Below the pieces are notes generated by a model. That model was given only the letters and a program-made list of their open reading frames with translations, was not told the origin of the DNA and ran no database searches. Of a stretch of 34,185 nt of DNA, positions 17,938 to 24,590 are shown piece after piece. Position numbers and translations under genes: made by a program. The stretch is from an uncultured Bacillota bacterium (lineage in GTDB: Bacteria > Bacillota_I > Bacilli_A > RF39 > UBA660): assembly GCA_900318075.1 (NCBI GenBank), contig ONJI01000054.1, forward strand, positions 1 through 34,185, in the 5' to 3' direction. The first letter of the stretch is position 1; each line of letters begins with the position of its first letter.

Positions 17938-17979
17938 TCCTCCTCGTTCGATTTGTAAAAAAACAAATTGAATGGAGGA
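17938..17979 (+). promoter_or_regulatory. Hairpin sequestering the ribosome binding site of the sigma-like gene
   Basis: TCCTCC (17938-17943) pairs with the Shine-Dalgarno GGAGGA (17974-17979). After a small internal loop, ten further positions (17947-17956 with 17963-17972, one G-U) pair around a six-A loop. The start codon at 17985 lies 5 nt after the stem. Translation should therefore be low unless the hairpin is opened. Confidence 0.7.
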
Positions 17980-17984
17980 TAGAA

Positions 17985-18455
17985 ATGAATAGACCTAAAA
18001 GAAGAAAGAGTAAGGATAATCCTTATACGTTAAAAATTATTAATAATACATATATTGTTACATTTATCGATAGTAATAATGTAAAAAGAGAAGTATCTTT
18101 ATCTGAGGATGTTTTTAATGCAATGGATAAGTTTGAACTTGAGGATATTTCTCAGATGCATAAAGCTGACAGACATATTGAAAGAAAGGAATTTTCTGAA
18201 ATTAATATAAATAAAAAAGCTTTTGTTAAGCCTTTATTATTAGAAGATGATTTTATTAACAATGCTAGTTTTAAAGAATTAAAAAATGCGATTGATAAGC
18301 TTCCGAGTATTCAAAAAAGAAGAATAAAAAAATATTATTTTGATGAGAAAAATGAATATGAAATAGCTGATGAAGAGAATACATCACAACAAGCAATTAA
18401 TAAGTCTTTAAACCTTGCTATTAAAAATTTGAAAAAATTTTTAAAGAAATTTTAA
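17985..18455 (+). CDS. Sigma-70 region 4-like DNA-binding protein
   Basis: The 156-aa protein has a basic N-terminus (NRPKRRKSKDNPYTLKI), an acidic middle and a C-terminal helix-turn-helix resembling sigma-factor region 4: LPSIQKRRIKKYYFDEKNEY, then IADEENTSQQAINKSLNLAI. There is no recognisable region 2, so it is unlikely to be a complete sigma factor. Proteins of this kind are common in Firmicutes integrative elements, near recombinase genes, and are thought to regulate element functions. Its ribosome site is masked by a hairpin and a terminator follows 31 nt after it. Target promoters are unknown. Confidence 0.75.
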   Translation: MNRPKRRKSKDNPYTLKIINNTYIVTFIDSNNVKREVSLSEDVFNAMDKFELEDISQMHKADRHIERKEFSEININKKAFVKPLLLEDDFINNASFKELKNAIDKLPSIQKRRIKKYYFDEKNEYEIADEENTSQQAINKSLNLAIKNLKKFLKKF

Positions 18456-18486
18456 AAAATGGGTTGTTATTTTGGCTCTGAGTGGA

Positions 18487-18532
18487 GAAATAAGTGAAGG
18501 GGTATTTTGCTCTTTCACTTATTTCATATTTT
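18487..18532 (+). terminator. Terminator after the sigma-like gene
   Basis: Arms 18487-18498 and 18514-18525 form a perfect 12-bp stem, followed by an AT-rich tail with five Ts. It separates the sigma-like gene from the toxin-recombinase operon, which therefore probably needs its own promoter. Confidence 0.75.
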
Positions 18533-18625
18533 TATGAGACAGTTCTTTGAAAATTTAATAATGTATTTATCAGATACGTTCCTACTTTTTTAAGCACGTT
18601 AGTAAACTCGCTTGACGAATAAAGT

Positions 18626-18655
18626 TTGACTATAAAATTAACTGGCAATTAATAT
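18626..18655 (+). promoter_or_regulatory. Candidate promoter of the mazF-recombinase operon
   Basis: TTGACT (18626-18631, 5 of 6) and TAATAT (18650-18655, 4 of 6) are 18 nt apart. Transcription would start near 18662, at the 5' side of the structured leader described next. The stretch 18533-18625 shows no gene or strong pairing. Confidence 0.45.
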
Positions 18656-18660
18656 GCGAT

Positions 18661-18814
18661 GATGATTAGTAGGGTTAAAGATACTCCTGCCTAGCTACAG
18701 ACTCAATCAATAGGGGCAGTTTTGAGAGAACCTCAAAAGGGTGAAATTCCCGTGATGTTGGTTAGCCACCATACAGTTTGATAAATAAAAATACATAATA
18801 CAAAGGAGAGGTAT
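18661..18814 (+). ncRNA. Structured leader RNA of the mazF-recombinase operon (unknown class)
   Basis: The 154 nt between the promoter candidate and the toxin gene can form several compact helices. CTGCC (about 18688) pairs with GGCAG (about 18715). TTTTGAG pairs with CTCAAAA (about 18720-18738) around a 5-nt loop. GGG-TGAAATT-CCC (about 18739-18751) has a seven-base loop with the U and A spacing of a T-loop, and GGTTAGCCACC can form a small hairpin. The GGTGAAATTCC style loop occurs in FMN and cobalamin riboswitches, but the rest of those consensus sequences is absent. A clear GGAGAGG ribosome site follows. This is a candidate new cis-regulatory RNA. Confidence 0.55.
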
Positions 18815-19168
18815 ATGAAAGTTTATAAAGGTGATATTTATTATGCTGATTTGGATCCTGTTAAGGGTTCTGAGCAAGGGGGAATAAGACCTATTATTGT
18901 TCTTCAAAATGATGTCGGAAATATTATGAGTTCTACTATTTTAGTCGCACCTCTTACTAAAAAATTTCATAATAAACCTAATCTACCAACACATATAACG
19001 ATAAATAATAAAAAATTAAAATACGAATCTATTGTCTTGCTTGAACAAGTAAAGGTTATTGATAAAGAAAGATTAAAACATGATTTTGTATGCAGAGTTT
19101 CTAAAAAGGTTATTAAGAAGATTGATAAGGCTTTATTAAAGTCTTTTGGAATAGGAGTGAAAAGATGA
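18815..19168 (+). CDS. MazF/PemK-family endoribonuclease toxin-like protein
   Basis: The 117-aa protein shows the MazF fold: KGDIYYADLDP at residues 5-15, EQGGIRPIIVLQND around 20-33 with the conserved Arg-Pro, and STILVAPLTKK around 40-50 with the conserved Ser/Thr and Pro. MazF-family proteins cleave RNA at short sequences. No antitoxin gene is visible upstream, where only the leader RNA lies. The next small gene overlaps its TGA by 4 nt and could be a partner, though it does not resemble MazE. In this context the protein may process transcripts of the recombinase operon instead of killing; that is speculation. Confidence 0.87.
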   Translation: MKVYKGDIYYADLDPVKGSEQGGIRPIIVLQNDVGNIMSSTILVAPLTKKFHNKPNLPTHITINNKKLKYESIVLLEQVKVIDKERLKHDFVCRVSKKVIKKIDKALLKSFGIGVKR

Positions 19169-19341
19169 AGGAATATGAAGTAAAGTTTACGATTAAACAG
19201 AAAATGTATTTAAAAGCTAAGAGTAAGAAAAAAGCTGAGGAAATGGTTAAGGATTTACTTTTGAATTTAAAATATTTTGAGTTAAGAGAAAAAGAAGTAA
19301 AAGTTCACGGTAAAAGGATTGATTGGAGGAAGAAGGTATAA
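19165..19341 (+). CDS. Small DpnD/PcfM-like protein
   Basis: This 58-aa gene starts at an ATG overlapping the TGA of mazF (ATGA) and ends at TAA 19339-19341, the last A of which is the first base of the next ATG. The protein begins MKEYEVKFTIKQKMYLKAKS, with KKKAEEMVKDLL following. A short beta strand pair followed by an Ala/Lys/Glu helix is characteristic of DpnD/PcfM-like proteins found in mobile elements. Tight overlaps on both sides show coupled translation. Family assignment rests on pattern only; a role as a MazF partner is possible but untested. Confidence 0.6.
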   Translation: MKEYEVKFTIKQKMYLKAKSKKKAEEMVKDLLLNLKYFELREKEVKVHGKRIDWRKKV

Positions 19342-19607
19342 TGGACATGCAGTTACTTAAAGATAAGATTAATAGAGCAAGTAGTATTGATATAAGAAAA
19401 GTAAATATTGATGATTTAAATGATTTTGATGATATTAAAATTGATGATAGTAAGACAAGTAGGGAGAGGATTATTGATTTCTTAATGGAAGTAAATAATC
19501 CTTATTTTTTTAAATGTAATGGTTATATTGTTAAGACTTCATTTAGTGATTATGGGATACTTGCTGAAGATTGTGTTTTAGATGCTTTTAAAAGTATTTA
19601 TAAATAG
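19341..19607 (+). CDS. DUF6870-like small protein
   Basis: From the ATG at 19341 the protein has 88 aa. It contains SSIDIRKVNIDDLNDFDDIK, SRERIIDFLMEVNNPYFFKC and VKTSFSDYG, an order I associate with DUF6870, whose members are encoded beside recombinases and mobilization genes in Firmicutes. Function is unknown. The start overlaps the preceding stop (TAATG) and follows GGAGGAAGAAGG; an in-frame TTG at 19323 is a poorer start. It is followed after 80 nt by the first large serine recombinase. Confidence 0.62.
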   Translation: MDMQLLKDKINRASSIDIRKVNIDDLNDFDDIKIDDSKTSRERIIDFLMEVNNPYFFKCNGYIVKTSFSDYGILAEDCVLDAFKSIYK

Positions 19608-19687
19608 TCAAATGTGTGTGCTTAAATTTTGCATGTTAGATTTTTTTATGTATTTTGAGTAGAATTTGTGCTGGGAGGAGGGTAAAA

Positions 19688-21334
19688 ATGTTTAGATGTG
19701 ATAATTGGAACTTAGGTGTTTATATAAGACTTAGTCAAGAGGATGGTGATGATAAGGATGAGAGTAATAGTATTACTAATCAGAGAAATTTGATTAATCA
19801 ATTTATCGAAAATGAAGAGAAGGTGCTTGTTATTGATTATTATATTGATGATGGTTATTCTGGTACGACTTTTGATAGGCCTGGTTTTAAAAGAATGATG
19901 GAGGATATAAAGAGCAAAAAAATAAACTGTGTTATTGTTAAAGATTTATCTAGATTTGGTAGAAATTATATTGAAGTAGGAAATTATCTAGAACAAATAT
20001 TTCCTTTATATGACTTAAGATTTATTTCTATTAATGATGAAGTTGATAATTATAAAAATCCTGAGTCAATTAGTAACATAATAGTGCCTTTTAAAAATTT
20101 GATGAATGATGAGTATGCGAGGGATATTTCCAATAAGGTAAAGGCATCCTTTTATGCTTTAAAAAAGAAAGGACTATTTATAGGCTCTATTGCTCCTTAT
20201 GGGTATGTTCGTGATCCAAATGATAAGCATAAGCTTATTGTTGATGAAAATGTAAGAGATGTAATTGAAACTATTTTTAAGCTATCGCTTGAAGGTAAAG
20301 GTGTAGGATATATTTCTGATTATTTAAATAAGAAGAATGTTTTAAGTCCTTTTATGTATAAAAAGAAAGTTTTAAAATCAATAAAAAAATATTGTAATTA
20401 TGATGAAGACCATGTTTTTTACTGGAATAGTAGTGGTGTAAAGTCAATACTTAAGAATAGAGCTTATTGTGGTGATATGGTTCAAAATAAAAGAAGAGTG
20501 ATTAGTTATAAAATTCATAAGTCTGTTAAGATTGATAAAGAAGATTATATTATAGTAGAAGATACGCATGAGGCTATTATTAGTAAGAATATTTTTGAAA
20601 AAGTACAAGAAGGATTATTTAGTAGGGCTAGTAGAGCATCGAAGACTGGCGAAAAACATATTTTAGCAGGTTATATTAAATGTGGTGATTGTGATAGATG
20701 TCTAACTAAGTATAAACAAGGAAAATGGATAACTGAGCCTGATAGAATAAATTATATGTTCCGGTGTTCGACTTATGCTAGAAGAGGCAAAACGTTATGT
20801 ACTCCACATAGAATTGATGAAGAAACTATGTATATAGCTGTTTTAAATGCTGTGAAGATGCAGATTGATCTGATTATAAACATGGAAAAAGCAATCGATA
20901 AAATGAAAAATAGTTGTGATAATGAGATTTTAAAAAGCAGTTTAGAGCAAAAGATGTCATCTCTAAAAAATGAATATGATGAGAAGATGAAGGCAAAGAG
21001 GCAAATATATAAAGATTGGAAAGATGAGATTATTTCAGAGGATGATTATTATCAATTTTCTAATATCTATGATAAGGAAATAAATCAAATTGTTTCTAAT
21101 ATAAATGATGTAAAAAAACAACAATGTGATATTTCTTTTAAGAATAATAACGATTGGATTTTAGAATTTAAAAAATATAAGAATATTAATACTTTAACAA
21201 GAGAAATGGTTATTGATTTAATCGATAATGTATATCTTTACGAAGGCAAAAGAATTGAAGTTAAGTTTAAATATGATGATGAGTATAAAAAGATTATAGA
21301 ACTTTTGGAGAGTACAACAAATGGGAAAAAATAG
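19688..21334 (+). CDS. Large serine recombinase 1
   Basis: The 548-aa protein has all large serine recombinase parts. The catalytic domain has Ser16 in VYIRLS, then the QRN segment and VKDLSRFGRNYIEVG. A recombinase domain spans about residues 165-300 (APYGYVRDP onward). The zinc ribbon has KCGDCDRC around residue 340 and later single Cys residues before CTPHRI. A coiled-coil region covers about 400-500. It cuts and rejoins DNA at paired att sites. The start is the ATG after GGGAGGAGGG; an upstream in-frame start at 19655 lacks such a site. It overlaps the next recombinase by 14 nt. Confidence 0.93.
   Translation: MFRCDNWNLGVYIRLSQEDGDDKDESNSITNQRNLINQFIENEEKVLVIDYYIDDGYSGTTFDRPGFKRMMEDIKSKKINCVIVKDLSRFGRNYIEVGNYLEQIFPLYDLRFISINDEVDNYKNPESISNIIVPFKNLMNDEYARDISNKVKASFYALKKKGLFIGSIAPYGYVRDPNDKHKLIVDENVRDVIETIFKLSLEGKGVGYISDYLNKKNVLSPFMYKKKVLKSIKKYCNYDEDHVFYWNSSGVKSILKNRAYCGDMVQNKRRVISYKIHKSVKIDKEDYIIVEDTHEAIISKNIFEKVQEGLFSRASRASKTGEKHILAGYIKCGDCDRCLTKYKQGKWITEPDRINYMFRCSTYARRGKTLCTPHRIDEETMYIAVLNAVKMQIDLIINMEKAIDKMKNSCDNEILKSSLEQKMSSLKNEYDEKMKAKRQIYKDWKDEIISEDDYYQFSNIYDKEINQIVSNINDVKKQQCDISFKNNNDWILEFKKYKNINTLTREMVIDLIDNVYLYEGKRIEVKFKYDDEYKKIIELLESTTNGKK
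19847..19908 (+). repeat. 62-nt segment identical to 26435-26496
   Basis: This part of recombinase 1, encoding DDGYSGTTFDRPGFKRMMED, is identical at the DNA level to the corresponding part of recombinase 5, although the genes differ widely elsewhere. It is a direct repeat about 6.6 kb apart that could support homologous recombination or reflect gene conversion. Confidence 0.75.
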
Positions 21335-22982
21335 ATATGGTTTGTCAAAAAATAATGCATGCAAGAAATATAAGGCTGGAATATATTTAAGAATTTCTAT
21401 TGATGATAATAATAATTCTGAAAGTAATAGTATTACTAATCAGAGAAGTTTTATTAATGATTGGATTAATAGGAGTGATGATGTTCAGTTTGTTTCAGAG
21501 TATGTAGACGATGGTTATACTGGTACAAATTTCAACAGGCCAGCATTTATGAAGATGATGAAAGATATAGCAGGCAATAAAATTGATTCTGTCATAGTAA
21601 AAGATGTTTCTAGAATTGGTAGAAATTATATTGAGGTTTCTAATTATATTGAAAATATTTTTCCTATGTATAACATTAGATTTATTTCTATCATGGATAA
21701 AATTGATTCTTTATCTAAGCCAAAGTCTATATCAAACATTTATTTTTCATTAAAAAACATTATGAATGAGCAGTATTCTAGAGATATATCAAAGAAAGCT
21801 TATTCATCTAAAATTGCTAGAAGAAAAATGGGATTATATGCTGGAAGTATTATTCCCTATGGTTATAAAGCTAGCGAGGAAGGTATTAAAAAATGGATTA
21901 TAGATGAAAATTCATCTAAAGTTGTGAAATATATTTTTAATGAATATAAAAATGGCTTAGGTTATACGAAAATTGCGTACAATTTAAATGAACGTGGAAT
22001 TTTATGTCCTTCTAGATACTTGGTTGAGGTATTAGGCTGTAAATATGGTAATTCATCTTGTGACAGTAATTCTGTTTCAAATAATTATTGGGGTATTAAA
22101 AATGTTAAAGAAATATTAAGTAATGAGGCTTATTGTGGTGATATGATACAAGGAAAATTTAGGAAGGCTAGTTATAAACAAAAAGAACTTATCAAACTTC
22201 CAAAAGATGAATGGATTGTTGTTAAGAATACTCATGAGCCTATCATTTCTCGTGAATTATTTGATGAGGTGCAAAGGATTATTAGTTCTAAAAGAGTTGA
22301 AACAAAGAGATATAATCCAAATATTTTCAAAGGATTATTAAGATGTGGTGATTGCCATAGAAGTATGATTAGAAAATATACAGGACAGAGAAAAAGCAAT
22401 CCTGAGATAGCTAATTATACATATTACTGTATGACATATTCTAGAATTAGTAGAAAACTTTGTACTTTGCACAGAACTAAGGGAGAAGATTTAGAAAAAA
22501 TTGTATTATCAGCTATTAATAATCAAATTAAACTTTACATAAATTTAAGAAATATCATTACAGATATTAAAAATAGTAATAATGATGTATTTAAAATAAA
22601 TGAAATAGAGAGAGAGATTAATTCTTATAAAATAAAACTTGAAAAATGTATGAAGAGAAAACTTAATCTTTATGAACAATATAAAACAGGTAGTCTTTCT
22701 TTGACTTATTACAATTATTTATATAATAAAAATATTGAAAATGTAAAAAATGTCAAGGATAAGTTAGATGATTTCTCTATAAAATACGAGAAAATAAAAA
22801 ATAATATTAATGATTTGTCCTGGATAGAGGAATTAACAGCAAATCCAATTATTACTAATTTGGATAACGATATTATGAAGAAGTTTATTAATTATATTTA
22901 TGTGTATGAAGATTATAGGGTGGAGATTTGTTTTAAATATGATGATAAATATAAGAAGATACTTGAGTATTTGAAAGGATGA
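21321..22982 (+). CDS. Large serine recombinase 2
   Basis: The 553-aa enzyme has its catalytic Ser26 in IYLRIS, after a longer N-terminal arm than recombinase 1. VKDVSRIGRNYIEVS replaces the usual DLSRFGR wording, so this copy is slightly diverged near the active site, but the key Arg and Ser are kept. The recombinase domain begins near IPYGYKAS. The zinc ribbon is RCGDCHRS with CMTY and CTLHRT. A charged coiled-coil occupies about residues 400-490. Its ATG lies inside recombinase 1, overlapping by 14 nt, so translation is probably coupled. Nothing suggests inactivation. Confidence 0.92.
   Translation: MGKNRYGLSKNNACKKYKAGIYLRISIDDNNNSESNSITNQRSFINDWINRSDDVQFVSEYVDDGYTGTNFNRPAFMKMMKDIAGNKIDSVIVKDVSRIGRNYIEVSNYIENIFPMYNIRFISIMDKIDSLSKPKSISNIYFSLKNIMNEQYSRDISKKAYSSKIARRKMGLYAGSIIPYGYKASEEGIKKWIIDENSSKVVKYIFNEYKNGLGYTKIAYNLNERGILCPSRYLVEVLGCKYGNSSCDSNSVSNNYWGIKNVKEILSNEAYCGDMIQGKFRKASYKQKELIKLPKDEWIVVKNTHEPIISRELFDEVQRIISSKRVETKRYNPNIFKGLLRCGDCHRSMIRKYTGQRKSNPEIANYTYYCMTYSRISRKLCTLHRTKGEDLEKIVLSAINNQIKLYINLRNIITDIKNSNNDVFKINEIEREINSYKIKLEKCMKRKLNLYEQYKTGSLSLTYYNYLYNKNIENVKNVKDKLDDFSIKYEKIKNNINDLSWIEELTANPIITNLDNDIMKKFINYIYVYEDYRVEICFKYDDKYKKILEYLKG
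21477..21508 (+). repeat. 32-nt segment identical to 24739-24770
   Basis: DNA encoding DDVQFVSEYVD is identical in recombinases 2 and 4. Together with their similar N-terminal arms it shows these two are closest partners in the catalytic domain. Confidence 0.7.
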
Positions 22983-22985
22983 TAA

Positions 22986-24590
22986 ATGATGGAAAATAAA
23001 CTTTGGAAAGTCGGTGGATATGTAAGATTATCTAGAAAAGAAGACGCTGTAAGTTTAAGTATTATTAATCAAAAAGAAATAATAAGACAGTATATATCTA
23101 AACATAATGATATGGTTTTATTTGATTATTATGTTGATGATGGTTATACTGGTACAAATTTTGATAGACCTGGATTTAAAAGAATGATGGAAGATATTAG
23201 AAAGAAAAATATAGATGTGATAGTTGTAAAGGATTTATCTAGATTTGGTAGAAATTATATTGAAGTAGGAAATTATTTGGAATATGATTTTAAGATTAAC
23301 AAAATTAGATTTATTTCTATTAATGATAGAATGGATAATTTATACAGCGATGCAACATCTACTGAGTTATTTTTTTCATTTAAAAATTTATTAAATGATG
23401 AGTACTGTAAAGATATATCAAAAAAGGTAAAGTCTATTTTCCATAGTCAAATGAAAGAAGGAAAATATCTCGGTGGAAATCCACCATTTGGATATCTAAG
23501 AGATGAAAATGATAAGCATAAATTAGTTATTGATAATAATGTTTCGTGGATTATAAAGAAAATTTTTAATATGGCTTTAACTGGTAAGACAAATAGAGAA
23601 ATAGCATTAGAATTAAATAAAGATGAAATAATAACTCCATTAAAATATCGTAATCCTAATACTAAATATGGTTTATATTGGACTAACAAATGTGTTGGTT
23701 CTATACTTAGGAATCAAGTTTACTGTGGTGATATGGTTCAAGGAAAAGTTAAAAATGCTAGTTATAAGCTAAAAAAAAGAATTCCAATTCCGAAAGAAGA
23801 ATGGGTTATTGTTGAAAATACTCATGAGGCTATTATTAGTAAAGATATTTATGAAAAAATCAGAAAACAAAGAATGCCTTATGTTAAAACTGGTGGGTAT
23901 GAGTCTAAGAAAGAAGTTAATTTGTTAAATAAGTATTTAAGATGTCATGACTGTAATCGAAAGATGCATATTTACACAAAGAGAAAGACTGATGATTCAA
24001 TTGGGAGTTATTGTAAATTAGTGTGTAAAACGTACTTTACAATATCTAAAGATAGATGTTTGCCTCATTATATAGATACTGATGAAATTTACGATTTACT
24101 TATTAGTGATTTTAAGAAGCAGAAAACTATTTTGGATATTTTAAAAAATGTTAAGTTTAGTGAAAGTTATAAAAATTTGTATCTAAAATTAAATAAAAGT
24201 ATTAATAAGGTTCAAAGTAATGTAGATGAAATATATATCGAGAACAATAGTCTTTATGATGACTTTATTAATGAAATGATTACTGCTGATGATTATAATC
24301 ATTTTCATTCTTATTATGTAGATAATATAAAAGTGCAAAATGCTCATTTAAATAATCTTAAAAACAAATATGATTCAGTTAAAAGAATAATTGACGATAC
24401 TAATTTTTGGTATGACAAAATTAGTAAATTAATTGAAATCGATTATTTGAATGATGAGATACTTAAGACTTATATAGATATAATATATGTAAATGATGAT
24501 GGTAGTATCAATGTAAAGTATTTGTTTGACTATTTAATTGACGAAATATCTTTATGTAGTATGGATGGTGAAACTGTTGGGAAAAGTTAG
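22986..24590 (+). CDS. Large serine recombinase 3
   Basis: The 534-aa enzyme has Ser16 in GYVRLS, the same short N-terminal arm as recombinase 1. It has DDGYTGTNFDRPGFKRMMED and VKDLSRFGRNYIEVG, a recombinase domain from about PPFGYLRDE, a zinc ribbon with RCHDCNRK and later CKTY and CLPHY, and a shorter coiled-coil region. FSFKNLLNDEYCKDIS contains an extra Cys where relatives have ARDIS. It starts 3 nt after recombinase 2; a second ATG at 22989 is equally possible. All expected catalytic residues are present. Confidence 0.92.
   Translation: MMENKLWKVGGYVRLSRKEDAVSLSIINQKEIIRQYISKHNDMVLFDYYVDDGYTGTNFDRPGFKRMMEDIRKKNIDVIVVKDLSRFGRNYIEVGNYLEYDFKINKIRFISINDRMDNLYSDATSTELFFSFKNLLNDEYCKDISKKVKSIFHSQMKEGKYLGGNPPFGYLRDENDKHKLVIDNNVSWIIKKIFNMALTGKTNREIALELNKDEIITPLKYRNPNTKYGLYWTNKCVGSILRNQVYCGDMVQGKVKNASYKLKKRIPIPKEEWVIVENTHEAIISKDIYEKIRKQRMPYVKTGGYESKKEVNLLNKYLRCHDCNRKMHIYTKRKTDDSIGSYCKLVCKTYFTISKDRCLPHYIDTDEIYDLLISDFKKQKTILDILKNVKFSESYKNLYLKLNKSINKVQSNVDEIYIENNSLYDDFINEMITADDYNHFHSYYVDNIKVQNAHLNNLKNKYDSVKRIIDDTNFWYDKISKLIEIDYLNDEILKTYIDIIYVNDDGSINVKYLFDYLIDEISLCSMDGETVGKS

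Larger units (their letters stand above)
17713..17984 (+). promoter_or_regulatory. Structured 5' leader of the sigma-like gene and recombination module
   Basis: This 270-nt stretch has no convincing gene but four ordered inverted repeats: a long basal stem (17730-17790), a 16-nt perfect palindrome (17831-17846), a terminator-like hairpin with a T run (17872-17918) and a hairpin that covers the ribosome binding site of the next gene (17938-17979). The order sensor-like stem, terminator, ribosome-site hairpin resembles a cis-acting control region. It does not match a riboswitch class I can recognise. The inverted repeats are seen; regulatory function is inferred. Confidence 0.6.

Noticed and set aside
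17774-17971. Possible 65-aa gene within the leader of the sigma-like gene
   Set aside because: It has no good ribosome site, a low-complexity hydrophobic product without family likeness, and its frame runs through the terminator and the ribosome-site hairpin, which explain the sequence better.
18700-18760. FMN or cobalamin riboswitch
   Set aside because: GGGTGAAATTCCC and GGGGCAG resemble parts of these consensus sequences, but the CGGCGGT, CCGAC and B12-box segments are missing and no flavin or cobalamin gene follows.
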